Under the pieces are notes generated by a model that worked only from the letters and a program-made list of their open reading frames with translations, searched no databases and had not been told where the DNA came from. Positions 32,926-45,560 of a stretch of 64,000 nucleotides of DNA are shown here, in pieces (the first letter of the stretch is position 1; each line of letters begins with the position of its first letter). The translations under genes were made by a program, and so were the position numbers. This stretch comes from Gnetum montanum (Eukaryota > Streptophyta > Gnetopsida > Gnetales > Gnetaceae), in assembly GCA_015680685.1 (NCBI GenBank), contig MNCI01013647.1:32603-96602 (forward strand), written 5' to 3'.

Positions 32926-35877
32926 ATGGCACCCAAACCAAGGAAACCAAGGGGTGAAGGACCATCATAGCCAAGGGACAAGCGCCCATGCATGGGAAGG
33001 GGACGAGGAGTGTAGCTGCCAGAGCATGCGAAGGGCTCTCATGCAACTGGCCCTCTCTGCAAAGGACCTGATGTGGAATCTATCCATCAGATTCCTGAAG
33101 AGGAGATTCCTGGTAAGAAATTACAAGGGGATGAGACTCCTGGGATAGCATCACGGCTTGAGGTCACCTTGAACCAAGCTTGCATTGATGCTATCATGCC
33201 ACACGAGGTGCAATGGATGATCCTCCAAGAGCTAAATTTTAGACCATTCCTCAAGAACGCACCAAAAGAAGTGAGGCTCTAGCTATAGAACTCTCTGATG
33301 TGGCCAATCATCACAACCAGTGGTGAATGGTACTTAGGAGAAACTTATCTCTTCTGGATGAATTGGAAACTAGGGTCTAGAGTAAGAATCAAAGACATTT
33401 ATGTCTCTTACTCTTCAGGGGTGATAGCGCAGGCTCTAGGGTTGCCCAAGACTAGGGCAGATGTGGTGGAAATTCCAAAGTAGGTGAATCCAAAGGTAAA
33501 GGTGGAATGGACCAAATGGTGCTATGGGGTAGAGCGCAAGGAATTTGGCTCTCTAACCATGGTGGAGAGAGTGTACTCAAAGATCGTGCCTTACCACCTG
33601 AACCCAATGGTAAGACCCAGTAAACTCAAAGCCTTCTCTACTAGTGTGTGTGCTACCTTGAGTGGGAAATTCCCAATGAGTTTTCCATAGCTATTATTTT
33701 TGGAAATTGAAAAGAGGTTCGTTGAGAACGAATGTGGAAGACGAGCTCTCCCCTTTCCATGCCTAATTTGAAAGTTGTGCAAATGGGCAGGGATAGCATG
33801 ATATTCCAGTGATATAATACGGCATGTCCCAATTGCCTCTTGGCAAGAAATGATGAAAGATAAAACTCATGCCATCACACAGATAGAGGAAGAGTAGCAA
33901 CCACCTCCACCACCTACACAAACAATGCAGCCGGGCTCGCAAACCACAACAGAATACATTCAGGAGATTTTGGAAATGCTCTCGAGCTAACAAGATCAAT
34001 TCGACAAGACTAGTGGAGGAGAAGACCCTTCAGTCTATTGCCCTACCATGAGCCACCTAGAGCATTTGGCTCAATTAGTTAGCTTACTTGAAAGGGCAGG
34101 GTTGATATTCTCTATTGCTTGAGCACAAGTTCCAACCAGAACAGATCCAAGCATCCGAGAGGTAACAGTATCAACCCAATAGTTATTCCCTGAAATTTTA
34201 GAAAATTTTGCTACCTTCTTGGTACGCTTGGAAGATGGTGAAGGGGTGATGGTCCTGGTGATGCAGTACTAGGAATAGGAAGTTGCGGCTGAAGTGATTG
34301 CTGACACAATTGCTATGGCTCTCAATGCACTGATAGCACCTGTACCGAACATTCATGGACTACAAGATGTACAGGTGTCTATCGGAACTTCACATAGCAA
34401 GATTGATGCAGCCCAACATGAAGAGTTGTTGGACCGACTGGTGGGAACTGGGAAACCGCTTCCAGATGTCTTCAACCTTCTAGACAACATTACTGCAACC
34501 CAGTCAGAGCTTCTCTTGGCAAGGGGCAAGAGCCTCATTTTGGAAGTGCAACTTGACACTACTTAAGCTACTTGTCAGCACTTGGCAATAGAGGTAGCCT
34601 AATTAAGAGCTCAACTTGCCGATCCAGCCATCCTTGACCATGAAATCACAAGGGATGAAGCTTTTCAATAACTTCAACTTAAACTTTAGGTTGTCGAGGA
34701 TGTGCAAGAGATGACGATCTTCGACAAGTCCTTGGTAGACGTTTGAGCATATCACTTAGATAAGGACTTGGTAGAGGTTCACCACGAGAACATGTGACAG
34801 ACCATGAAGGTTCATCGGCTGCACAATGTTGGTGCAGAAAATGAACATATGAAAAATTTTGTCCACCAACAATAGGAAGAACTAGTCAGGGTGAATGCTA
34901 ACATAAGAAGGTTGGCTACCAAAAATTGAAATATGTCAATGAAGGAGGTTCAGGAATTGTGATAGAAGTCTGCAATTGAAATTACTGCTTGGAAGAATGA
35001 GGCCCTGAAATTTCAAAAGGGAAAAAGTCATTACAGGGACCAAGTTGGATTGCAGAAGGAGGTAAATGAGAAGCATATTCAAGTCACCAAAGCCAAGATG
35101 AACCAAGCGCTCCAACAACTCTGAGAGGGAGGCAATGTATGGCAATCTATCTTTGATGGGTTGAATGCCTACAATAAAGCTAAAATCTGCCTGAAAGAGC
35201 TATAGATTGAGGAGATGATAGAATACATGGAGTTGGCCAACCTTCGATATGCAAACCTGGCTATGCTCACAATCGGGAGACCATGGTCAGAATTAGAAAA
35301 TCAAGTGGCCACCTCGTATTCCCTATATGAGGGTGAGTTCTAGGCACATAAGGCAACAAAGTAAAAGCTGGAAATGACAGACACGGAACTTGAGGTTCTC
35401 TGTACAAGATTTGAAGGACAATGTACAGTTGTAGAGGAGTTGGCCTGTAGAATGAATGACTAACAGTAGTTGTAGGCATCAATCCAAGTGTTCAAGATCA
35501 AATGAAAGTAATTCGTAGCCTGGTTTGTCAAGCTCAAAGAACTCTTCCTAGTGCTACCATGCCCTTGGGAAGTTCCAGTTCGAGCACACATTGGAGAAGC
35601 TACCTGGACTGTGAATGACCCCAGAAGAAAAGAAGAAAAGATGAGGGCTCTCTTGGAGGCTTTCTAGCTATCTCCAGAAGTTCCAGCTGCTACAGGGAAA
35701 CCATCATCTGTGCCACCACCAACGCATGGGCTAGAGGCTAGAGAAGGTCCATCAAAACCACTGCCCCCAGGGATGATGTGATCTTCTCCAGAAATTTTGT
35801 GCATCATCCTACACAACAGAGGCCCTAGGACCAGTGAGGTGTTCAATTTTATCTTTGAACACCACCATTTTTTGTAA
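32926..35877 (+). pseudogene. Extra sense ORF of element D (about 980 codons)
   Basis: From M-A-P-K-P-R-K at 32926 one frame is held for about 2.95 kb, broken only by stops. The N-terminal third has WYLGETYLFWMNWKLG, VRIKDIYVSYSSGV and IAQALGLPKTRADVVE; the V-x-x-Y-x-x-x-x-I-x-x-x-L-G-L-P core resembles exon 4 of the family-T antisense gene and plant transposon-protein domains. The middle and C-terminal parts are Glu/Lys/Leu/Gln-rich and coiled-coil-like (for example AQHEELLDRLVGTGKPLPDV). The end, FVAWFVKLKELFLVLPCPWE, has a relic in E3. It occupies the env-like position of Athila elements, but I see no signal peptide or clear membrane segment. Role unknown. Confidence 0.65.
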
Positions 35878-36022
35878 TTTTTCCTCCTCTGTAACTCAGG
35901 CACTTGGTTAAATTCATGTCATGTCATGTGTGTGTTTAAGTTGTGTGTGTTGTAAATAAGAATCCATACCTTCCAAATTGTAAAGTCACTCAAGGATGAG
36001 TTTTTGCTCAGTCGTGGGGGTA

Positions 36023-36934
36023 TGATGAAGTGTCATTAAGTTGATGCATTGACTAGGCCATGTATATGGGGCTGCGTATATGTGGCTGCATCAATGTGGA
36101 CCTGTTGACGTAGCCTTCCATGTGTCGACGTGGTCCCATTTACGTGAGGCTTATCTCGGCCTATAACTAAGAGGACCTTTCGCCTCATTTAGGTACCTTT
36201 TAGTTCGTTGTAGTGAAACTCTTGTAGTTTGTTCCCACAGGAGATAGAATATTTTCCAAGTGCTCGTAGCAGGTGTAAGAAAAGTGATCCGCTCTTTAGT
36301 CGAGTGTCAATGTATCTAAGCCCATTAACGTGACAGCAATAAAGATGAACTATTCAAGCATTCCTTACAGCATTTGGACTTAGCTACTTTATGCATTCAG
36401 TAGTTTAATATGTTTATGCTTTGTTAATTTCTTTGATAATTACTTATGTTTCTGTTATTATGATTTCAATCACTATTACTCACTCGTAGTTTATAAAGGC
36501 CATAAATACGACCATCTCGAATGTAAATCAAACACTTGGTAAAACCAGTGATGCTTAACGTCTGGTAACCCAGTAGTGTTAGGAGATGCTCAGAATGTGC
36601 TCGAAAGATAGGATTGGATACTTATGTTAGGAATAGTTAATATTTAGATTAAGATAATCTTAGATTAATTAATATTCTAGCCTTACTTTCCAAGATAATT
36701 AGCAGCCAAAAGATAAGTAAAAAGTTATAAAAATCATTAGCCTTAATCTCACTTAACCATCGTAAACAGAACCTCTCAAGTGAGATTAGGAGGACAACGA
36801 ACATTCTAAGCCAAGGTTTCACTAGTTAGAGTCCGGTGTATGTTAAGTGCTTACAATCTACGAATTTTGACCAAGTTGTGTGTGAACTCCCGTGATTCGT
36901 ATGGTTGGACGTAGGGGTACCTAGCCGCTCATCA
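36023..36934 (+). repeat. 3' LTR of element D
   Basis: It starts TGATGAAGTG after the purine-rich GTGGGGGTA and ends CTCATCA, 912 bp. It matches LTRs at 37244, 39578 and 45713. The words TGGTAACCCAGTAGTG recur near 36540-36575. The first flanking bases are ATAGT. Confidence 0.85.
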
Positions 36935-37243
36935 ATAGTTTTGGAGCATTACAAGTAGTTTTAAGCCAAAAGTGTAGTGTATGGGCTAAAGGCCCAAGTG
37001 CCACATGCTTATCCACACATTGCCACAACATGTGGGGCTGGAATGTGTAGCGTGTGGCACAAAAGGGGTAGTTCTTAGTAACTACAAGGTATTTTAACCT
37101 TTACATGCTAGAAAAATAGAATTTACAACATGTAGAATAAAAGGGTAAATTATTTCTAGTGTATGGAGCACATTGGCCTCCACACACTAATATAAAGGGT
37201 ATTCAAAATGTGTGGGTTTTAAACCCAAGTGCCACATGCTACT
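36935..37243. other. Short strip between element D and E1, origin unknown
   Basis: It has no ORF and no clear match to the elements here. AAGTGCCACATGCT occurs twice (near 36989 and 37228), and GTGTAGTGTATGGGC and GTGTATGGAGCACA are loosely alike. It could be host sequence, or older repeat DNA that was the target of D and E1. Confidence 0.3.
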
Positions 37244-38100
37244 TGATAAAGCATGAATTGGCTAAGATGTCACATCTATGATGTCATAGATGCAATGTCA
37301 TAAATGTGATGTCATAATTATAATAAATGCTTATAAGTTCAAGACTTTGATCATGTATTGGATACCTTTTGATCATTTAGTAATAGAACTCTATTAGGTT
37401 GTTTTCATAACTTAGTAATAGAAAGTAAATGCTTGTACTATGGTGTTAACTAGTTGTACAAAATCTTTATTAGAGTGAAGTGTACTTGGGCATAGTTCAT
37501 GTTCAAAAATAAAGATTGAGATTGCTTTTCATCATTGTAACATCCACTTAGTTTACTATTTTACTTAGCATAGTTTTTACTATTTTCTTAGTTTAATCAT
37601 TTACATTTCCATGTATTTTACTTTACTTGTTCATTAGTGAAGAGGAATGAGTATGACTAGTTTCAAGTGTTTAGGTGTAATTGTTTGGTAATCCCAGTAG
37701 TGTTATTGCTTGGTTCTCCTAGTAGCATAATGCTTGGTAACCCAGTAATGGTTACATGAGTCCAAGATGCATATAGTAAACCATGGCTGGATGCTCATTA
37801 CTCTAGGAGAGAGTAGATTTACAATACCATCATTTCTTAGACTTAAGATTAAATTTCATTTTCAATTATGCTTATCACTAGGAGTAAAATGGACCTAACA
37901 ATATCAATTATCATATGCCTCACTTTGGACTAAACCATATATCACAAAGCTACCACTATTTCAAGTGGGAAGACAATGTCTTACAATCAATGCTTTACAA
38001 TCTAGATGTCACAACTAGTCCAATCCATGAAATTTAACTAGATCATGCATGAACATTTATGATTCATATGGTTAGGCATAGGGGTACCCGTTGTTCATCA
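37244..38100 (+). repeat. 5' LTR of E1
   Basis: It begins TGATAAAGCATG (compare TGATGAAGCACT in E3) and ends GTTCATCA before the PBS, 857 bp. It contains AATAAAGATTGAGATTGC, shared with the other copies, and three variants of TTGGTAATCCCAGTAGTG near 37685-37755. It is more diverged than the LTRs of D and E3. Confidence 0.75.
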
Positions 38101-38101
38101 T

Positions 38102-38119
38102 TGGCACCATTGCTAGGGA
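38102..38119 (+). other. Primer binding site of E1 (tRNA-Asp type)
   Basis: TGGCACCATTGCTAGGGA, close to the known plant tRNA-Asp PBS form TGGCGCCGTTGCCGGGG. Confidence 0.7.
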
Positions 38120-38202
38120 TGTTGCTAGTTATCTAGATTAATTATATCATACACGATCACTATAAACGTATTAATGATATATCTTTTAGAAAGCATTAAT
38201 AT

Positions 38203-39577
38203 TTGAAGTTACCCACATTATCAAACAAAATCATGTCTTGTTCACATAGGGCCAATAATGCATCATATGATGAAAATACTAGTAGGAGAAATGATAGGAT
38301 CTATATTGAGGAAAACTGGAATAAAAAACTACAAGAATGGATCTCCTATGCTAATTTAGACCCTTATTACACTCAAATACTACATTCAACTAATGTAGAC
38401 AATCCTAGAGGAGACGGAATAAGTCCTAGAACAAGGATGGCCTCAAGGCCTAGGACCTCCTCCAAACCTAGAAGAGATACATCAAGGGAACAAAAGGGAA
38501 AATATAGGAGCCATGGCAATTCTCCTAGTTCACCATCTTCCTCTTCCTCTTCCATGTCTAGTTTTGATAAGGATAACCATAGTTATTGAAATAGAGATAC
38601 ACTAAGGGATCAAGACAAAACTAAAAGCAGAAATATATGAGATCATTAGTGTGAACATAAATGAAATCATCATAATCAAACAACTAGAAATAAAAATTAT
38701 CATCATGAAATGTTTGATGATGATGGACCCTTGTTGGTTATTAGGAGCATGATGTAGATAATTAAGGTAGTTAGAATATCCCACAAGCATCAATGGGAAA
38801 GTCACATTAAAAGGTTTGATATGAATAACATTCCTAAATTTTTGGGAGGCTATAACTATGATCTACAAGATCACTTAAAATCTTTCCATGATGCTTGAAC
38901 CTTGCAAAACATCGAGAGTGAGTGGCAAAAGCTTAAGCTCTTTCCTAGGACACTAATAGATGAAGTTGAAAGTTGGTATAGATCATTGGAACCATATTCA
39001 ATCCACTAGTGGTCCACAATGCTAGAGTTTTTAAATGCAAATTACTAGACCTAAGTGAGAGTGTCCAACCTAAGAAAAAAAATCCAAGGATGGAAGTAAG
39101 AACAACATGAATCCTTGGATGTGTCCTTAGATAGATACTATTTTCTACTACATAAATGTTTAGGTCATGGTTTTTCTCAAAAGGAGTACATTATAAATGT
39201 AATAAAATGAGGAAGACCCTTTAGATTTATGCCCAATAATGGTTATTCAAATTAAAAGCCCATCAAATACAAAGGCTAGTTGAGCAGGTGGCAAAAGAAG
39301 GAGAGCTATGTAAATGAGAGAATCGAGAGGCATATAACTAGGATCCAACTCTTCAAAGGAAGAGGGTCCATATCCATAATGAGCAAAAAGAGGAAGATCT
39401 TGATGGGGTGATTTTACAAAAAATCTTGCTAATACAAAATTCTATAACTAAGCTTAAAGAAAGGATAGATAAGATGTGAGAGTTAATGAATGAAAAAGTC
39501 ACAATTTACATGAAAATTTTAGAGGAGAGTGTAGTGCAAAAAGGATCAAGTGACCAAAATAAGAAGAGGAAAATTAA
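38203..39577 (+). pseudogene. gag: gag of E1, interrupted by E2
   Basis: The N-terminal part (38203-38589) is intact for 128 codons: a Ser/Arg-rich segment ending in PSSPSSSSSSMSSFDKDNHS. After a stop, the gag core appears with FDMNNIPKFLGGYNYDLQDH and SWYRSLEPYS (about 38810-39000), then SLDRYYFLLHKCLGHGFS. The frame ends at the LTR start TGAAGTG of E2 (39578). Confidence 0.7.
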
Positions 39578-40468
39578 TGAAGTGTTTAGCCAATATGTCA
39601 ACTAGGCCACATTAATAGAGCCCCGTTGATGCAGCCACGGTGACGTGACCCCATTAACGTATCCGTCCATGCATTAACACGAGCTCATTAATGCAAAGTC
39701 TGTCTCTAGCTATAAATATGGGTGCACCCATCATATTTATAACATCTTTTGGAGTAGTTGTAGCAAAAATCTTGTAGTTTGTTCCTGTAAGAGTTAGAAT
39801 ATTTTCCAAGTGCCTGCAGCAGGTGTGAGAAAGGTGTACGGCTCTTTATTCGAGCACCAATGTACCTAAGCCCATTGGCATGACTAGTAATAAAGATGAG
39901 CTTTTTGAGCATTCTTGCAGCATTTGTATTTACTCACTTAAGCATTTAATAGTTTAATATTTCAACACTTTAATAATTGCAGAAGCTTTTATTATTATCA
40001 CTTTACTATTATTATCCTTTGATATTTTATCAGCACCATAGGCATGACCATCTCGAACATATATCAAACACTTGGTAACCCAGTGACGCTTAATGCTTGG
40101 TAACCCAGCAGTGGTTAGGGTATGCTCAAGATGTGCATGGAAGATGGGATCGATTGCTTATGCTAGGGAGAGTTAAGTAATAGAGTAGAACAATTATAAA
40201 TTACACAACTTTCCATTTCCTACAATTAAAGAATTAGACCTTAAAAGATAAAAAAGTAAACTAATAAAAATCATTTACCTCAATCTTACTTAATAATCAC
40301 TTTAGAATATCACAAGTGAGGTTGGGAAGATAATGAACATTCTAAATAAGGTTTTTCTAGCTAGAGTTCGATGTATGCAAGTGCTTTTAGTTTGCAAAAT
40401 TCGACCGAGTCACACATGAACACTTGTGATTCATATGGTTGGGCATAGTGGTACCTCACCACTCATCA
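39578..40468 (+). repeat. 5' LTR of E2
   Basis: It starts TGAAGTGTTTAG and ends CACTCATCA, 891 bp. CTTGTAGTTTGTTCC and GAATATTTTCCAAGTGC are shared with the LTR of D. Two copies of CTTGGTAACCCAG lie near 40070-40110. The five bases before it are ATTAA. Confidence 0.8.
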
Positions 40469-40469
40469 G

Positions 40470-40487
40470 TGGCACCGTTGTCAAGGA
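40470..40487 (+). other. Primer binding site of E2 (tRNA-Asp type)
   Basis: TGGCACCGTTGTCAAGGA directly after the LTR. The leader and gag start of E2 follow to 40687, where the assembly gap begins. Confidence 0.7.
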
Positions 40488-40687
40488 CTGTTAGTCTTAT
40501 ATGCACTATCTAGTCTTAGTAAGATCATCATTCACTTCATTGGAATAGACCCAGGATAGTGAAATCTATGCACGTTAGGAAGTTTAAGTAAAAGAATAAG
40601 GCAAACCAGTTTAGTTGTTAGCTAACATAAAAAATTTCTTCTTCTCACAGGTGAGACAAATCCAACCCACCAGTGCCGCAAGAGTGT

Positions 40688-41054
40688 NNNNNNNNNNNNN
40701 NNNNNNNNNNNNNNNNNNNNNNNNNNNNNNNNNNNNNNNNNNNNNNNNNNNNNNNNNNNNNNNNNNNNNNNNNNNNNNNNNNNNNNNNNNNNNNNNNNNN
40801 NNNNNNNNNNNNNNNNNNNNNNNNNNNNNNNNNNNNNNNNNNNNNNNNNNNNNNNNNNNNNNNNNNNNNNNNNNNNNNNNNNNNNNNNNNNNNNNNNNNN
40901 NNNNNNNNNNNNNNNNNNNNNNNNNNNNNNNNNNNNNNNNNNNNNNNNNNNNNNNNNNNNNNNNNNNNNNNNNNNNNNNNNNNNNNNNNNNNNNNNNNNN
41001 NNNNNNNNNNNNNNNNNNNNNNNNNNNNNNNNNNNNNNNNNNNNNNNNNNNNNN
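40688..41054. other. Assembly gap of 367 Ns
   Basis: All bases are N. The left edge lies in the E2 leader and the right edge 306 bp into the LTR of E3 (by comparison with its 3' LTR). A gap of this size would fit the missing 306 bp plus about 60 bp of E2. ORFs drawn across it are meaningless. Confidence 0.98.
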
Positions 41055-41640
41055 GCACATGATCGACAATAAAGATCGAGATTACTTCATCATTGCAGCA
41101 TTCACTTAGTTTTAATTATTTAATTATTATTATTGATTTTTATTGTTATTTATTGTTTTCTTAGTTAATATTTCTTTACCATCATTTATTATTCTTGTTA
41201 TTAAATGTGGAATGAGTACAACTTAATCACGAGCATTTAAGTGTGACTACTTGGTAACCTAATAGCGAACCTAGGATCTACACTTGGTAATTGCAGTAGT
41301 AGTCATGCACGAGGTCCAAGATGTGTATGGATGATTAAGGAACAGATGCTCATCACACTTAGGCTAGCTTATACTTCATTTCTTATTGCTTATTAGTTTA
41401 ATCAAGATTATTTTCCATTGTCTCTAGGAGTAGCACTAGTTTAGGATCATATCATACACCTCACTTTGGACTAAATCATATGTGACAAATCAAATACTAG
41501 TCTAGGTGGGAAGACAACGAACTGTGATCAACGTGTAACTATCCAGATACTACAGCTAGCCTATTCACGGAGTTCAATTGGATCATGCATGAACACTAGT
41601 ATTCATATGGTTGAGTGTAGGGGTACCTTGCTGTACATCA
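41055..41640 (+). repeat. 5' LTR of E3 (start lost in gap)
   Basis: From GCACATGATCGACAATAAAG to CTGTACATCA it follows the 3' LTR at 46019-46591 closely, with scattered base changes and small indels. By eye this is roughly 90 percent identity, so the insertion is old. Confidence 0.8.
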
Positions 41641-41641
41641 T

Positions 41642-41659
41642 TGGCATCGTTGCCAGGGA
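41642..41659 (+). other. Primer binding site of E3 (tRNA-Asp type)
   Basis: TGGCATCGTTGCCAGGGA, the closest of the three to the tRNA-Asp consensus. Confidence 0.75.
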
Positions 41660-41783
41660 TGGTGATAGTTATCTAAATTAGTTATATCCTACAAGATTGC
41701 TATATAAGGAATTAATGATATATCTTTTAGGAAGAAAAAATTTACAAAAAGTCACATATAAATTCACACACAATTTCACAGCC

Positions 41784-43773
41784 ATGCCTCTCCTACAAGA
41801 CTATAATAATGGCACATCTAGTGAGGTAGTTCATTGGAGAATCAACGAATATTATGACAATGAAGATTGGAGTACGCAACCCAAGGTGGGGATTTCTTAT
41901 AAACATAAACAAAGACAACATCTTCCTTATGCATGAAAGCATAACTTACTCGATGATGATAAAACCCTACTGGCCATGACAAGCTTAATGAAAATACAAG
42001 AGGCTATTCAAATAGTCCATATGCATCGTAAGGAAAGTTGTCTACCTGTGCTTGGTTTAAACAACTTTTCCAAGTTTTCATGAAGCTATGATTCAGATCT
42101 GCAACAACATTTACAAGCCTTCTATGATGCCTGTACATGGAACAATATTGATAATGGGTGGAAAAAACTTAAGCTCTTTCATTTGACACTCGTTGGCCAA
42201 GAAAAAGTATGGTATAGGTTGTTAAAACCAAAATCAATTCAACGTTGGCCGAAAGTGGTAGAACTCTTCAATGAAAGATATCAAACCTATGTGAGAGTGT
42301 CAGCCTTGAGGAGACAAATCCAAGAATGGAAACAAGTGTAACATGAAACCTTGGACATGGCCTTAGAAAGATATTATGCACTGTTAAACAACTGCCCAGG
42401 CCATGGGTTGTCCAAGGAGAGGCTAATGTACCATATTGTAGATGGACTCCATAATGAAACAAGGGAGACCCTAGGGATGTACGCCCAAGGTCAACTATAT
42501 GAGCTACGAATCCATAAACTCCAAGAGCTTATTAAGTGGATAGAGAAAGAAGAAGGAGAAATAGCCAAATGGGAGAATGTTAAAAGTTCTCAATAGGACC
42601 AAAATCTTAACTGAACAAGGGTCCATGATCATGAAGAGGAGAAATCAACTCACTTCGAGGAGGTGGAATCATCTTTGCCAATCCTACAATCACTAGATGA
42701 AATTGAGGCAAAGATCAGTAAGATGATAGACTGGGTACATGAAAGATATGGAGAATATGCCAACATTATTAGAGAAAAAACTATGCCAAATCAAGAAACA
42801 GGATAGGACACCATGCAACAATCAAAACAAAGGGTAGAAGATAATAAGAATAAGAACTCAACTGTCAATTTCACATATCAATGTAACGTCTATCTATACA
42901 ATCACCCCAAAGGTCAATGTCCAGTTTTGTTACATTTACATGAGCATTGGGGAGGAATGTTACATCTATATTTTGTACAGAAATATTAGGTTCAACCACA
43001 ATGGAAAAAACCTCAGTCGTGGGGGAGGCCATGGCCAACTAGACCATACCCTTCATATGTCCCAACACCAAATGCTTATTATGTTCAACACCTTGTTTCT
43101 CCAATGGGATCAACATGCTCTACCTCATCTCATCGTTATCATTCTCTCAAGTACTATCCACCCATGTCCTCTCCAACAAGATCACCATCTAATGTGCCTT
43201 ACACTTATCCTCAACCTCAATATTCTCATACTTCACCCCCTTCTACATCACCACCAGCTATGCCAGATGATTTTGCACCACAACACCAATCCAAAAATGT
43301 TACTTGTGCTGCTATTATCAATAGCAGTGGAGGTCCTTCACAACATCGAAGCTGTTCGTTCTTTAGACATGACCGTCGAAAGGAACACCATAGTTCAGAA
43401 ACCACTACATTTGCCAACTCAGCATAAATCCAACACTATGGTGCATCTTCCTCTTCAAACCCAATGCCTCATGTTACCTTATCAAGGCCACCACTCAATA
43501 CTCCAACAACCATTGGGCCCAATGAATATTGCCACATTGGAAGACATGTTGATCCTTGCATACCATCTTACGGTCACAAGTACCATAGTGGGTTAACTCA
43601 TAAATTAACCACATCTTATAACTTGCCCCACTATGTCAACTCAAATAAAGTGTGTGAATCCCAATGGGATAAGTATGATCGAGTCCCAATATTTCCAACA
43701 TGAAAGGATTCCCACCTTCCATTTATTAATTCTAGCCATGCACAACCGTTTAGTTATGGGGGGTATCCTCCAT
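41784..43773 (+). pseudogene. gag: gag of E3
   Basis: ATG at 41784. The same frame is kept to beyond 43703, about 640 codons, with about nine stops. Core: QAFYDACTWNNIDNGWKKL, VWYRLLKPKSIQRWPKVVEL, SALRRQIQEWKQV, YYALLNNCPGHGLSKERL and a helical segment LQELIKWIEKEEGEIAKWE. The C-terminal third is Pro/Ser/Tyr/His-rich (YPQPQYSHTSPPSTSPP). No CCHC knuckle was recognised. It is better preserved than the gag of D or E1, as expected if a gag-only element kept selection longer or is younger. Confidence 0.75.
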
Positions 43774-45309
43774 TCTAACAACACAGAATTAATAAATATT
43801 TTTTTTGTTTCTTTAATTTTTTAACTTTTTGTTTTCCAATTTTTTTATTTCTCAATTTCTTATTTTATCTTTTTACCTTTTTATCTTTTTATGTTTTTAT
43901 AAGTAATCTTGTCTATGAATAAAAAACTCATGTGGCTTGTTGGTTGAGGTGTGTTCTATGTTATCGAGTCTTGAGTGATCAATTATTTGGACGGTGAGCC
44001 CACTACACACATGCATCCACTCTACAAATAAGAGGTTTTGTTTGAGGGTACAATGATATTCTTGACATTTTTGAAACTTAGAATTAATCTCATGTTCATT
44101 ATACCCATAAGGAAGAAGGATGGACCAAGAGGGAATGATTAGGATGTGACATCAAGGGGACTTGTGAATTCTCTTTGGTGGCATCTGTAGGTGCTATCAT
44201 GCAGCTTGGTTGTACTAAGATCCTTGTAGGTTTAACGAAAAATGGGAGTAAGAGTATTATAGGCACCCAATAAAAAATAAACAAAAAAAAAGAAAAAAAA
44301 AAGAAGAAAAGGAGAGAGAAAATAGGGAAAAGAGAGTGTGCCAAAGTAGCCAAACAAAAAAAAATATGCTACAAAGAAATTCCAAGTCACTCCTCCCTTG
44401 CATAAAATGCCAAGTGATCGTATGCCTTGCTGTTATGGTGCTCTTATAGTTGTTCTTCATGGGATGAAACAATGCAGTGTCACTGATTAGAGGAATGGAC
44501 TTGATCCTGATCTTGGAATGATGGGTTAATGACACATTAATCATGCTTTACACACAGGATTCATTGTGCCCTGAGTTAGTTACCTCATGTCCCAATCTCT
44601 ACGATCCCTTCTACAATTCATCTCATCTCGCTGTTCATGTATTTATGACTCGTGTCTTGTATAGCATTGAATTCATACCTCATCATGGTGGTATCAACAT
44701 GTGTGTGTGTTTTGTTGCATTGGTATAGATTACATTTAACCCTTCTAGTGCCTACGGACATCTTAAGGTGTGGTTACGCAAGGGCATATAGGTTGGAACC
44801 TGCTTTGGGGAGGATCCACTTACGTGACTTTTGTAATTTGTACTTGTTGCACACCACCACATCATCTTATATACTCCAAGTATTTCATTGCCAAATCTAT
44901 TCTTTTCTTTGTCATCATTTTATCAAACTTTAATCAAAACCAGGTCTGACATTAAAACTGTTAGGGCAACTTCCTTGAAAAATTTCTAACTCTAAAATCA
45001 CACTAAGTAAAGAATTCAGCATTTATTAAAGGCAATGAGTAAGGTATGAAATCATTAAAAAAATTTTAATAACCTTACTAATAATTGATCTTTGTGTGAT
45101 TATAGAGGGCCCTAATTGAAGACAATAAGAAGGACCTTCTCAAGGTGCAACCGAATTACCTGGGGAAGGCAGTGGCCAAGGACCTCATGTAGAACATGCA
45201 GAGTAGAAGGCAATCATTCAGCCTCCATCATGAAACTCCTGTTATTGTATAATCTATCCAAGCAAAGGGAGGAGAGGTCAGGACTTGAGCCTATGAAGAG
45301 GAATGACAG
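43774..45309 (+). other. Non-coding interior of E3 with pol deletion
   Basis: The T-rich segment at 43790-43910 corresponds to the one after integrase in D (about 30980). Everything between gag and that point in D is missing here. An A-rich patch (44278-44325) and weak similarity to D 31140-32230 follow. No gene is seen. Confidence 0.5.
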
Positions 45310-45560
45310 CTATTTGCAGCATGGTATGTCAAGGCCAGTCAAGTGTTCCTGCAGCTACCGTGTCCATGAAAAGTGCTAAATCCATCAAACATTGGACCAT
45401 CCACATGGATGGCTCATAATCCTCAAATAGAAGAGGAGAAATGTTAGGTGCTTCTTCAATGGTACCAATCTTAGAAGCCTGATGCATGGGACAAAGGAAA
45501 GGCACCCATAGAGGAGCCACCACTATCGGGAACCCCATGAGTTCCACAAGTTTTGTCTTT
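45310..45560 (+). pseudogene. C-terminal relic of the extra ORF in E3
   Basis: The reading QLFAAWYVKASQVFLQLPCP followed by an Asn/Pro stretch and QIEEEK aligns with the end of the D extra ORF (FVAWFVKLKELFLVLPCPWE, RRKEEKMRALLE). This shows the parent of E3 had the extra ORF before losing pol. Confidence 0.55.

Larger units (their letters stand above)
25686..36934 (+). mobile_element. Element D: Athila-like Ty3/gypsy element with an extra sense ORF
   Basis: Its 5' end is cut by the 3' LTR of C. Order: gag (25686-27340), protease (27346-27700), RT, RNase H and integrase (to about 30840), a non-coding stretch, a long extra ORF in the same orientation (32926-35877), then the 3' LTR (36023-36934). 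Integrase phrases EPFDIWGIDFMGPITP and TNREITKIL, and an FMDDF RT box, are typical of the Athila clade. The LTR family matches E1, E2 and E3. Confidence 0.8.
37244..39577 (+). mobile_element. Element E1: Athila-like, 5' LTR, PBS and gag only
   Basis: It consists of a 5' LTR, a tRNA-Asp-type PBS and gag up to 39577, where the LTR of E2 begins. The rest of E1 is expected beyond the nested insertions to the right, outside the window. Confidence 0.7.

Noticed and set aside
36935-37243. Host single-copy gene sequence between D and E1
   Set aside because: Only 309 bp, without ORF or splice pattern; origin cannot be told.
40611-41109. ORFs across the N block
   Set aside because: They consist of unknown bases.
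44099-44544. Minus-strand ORFs rich in Phe and Leu, resembling membrane protein
   Set aside because: They come from an A-rich low-complexity tract in a non-coding part of E3.
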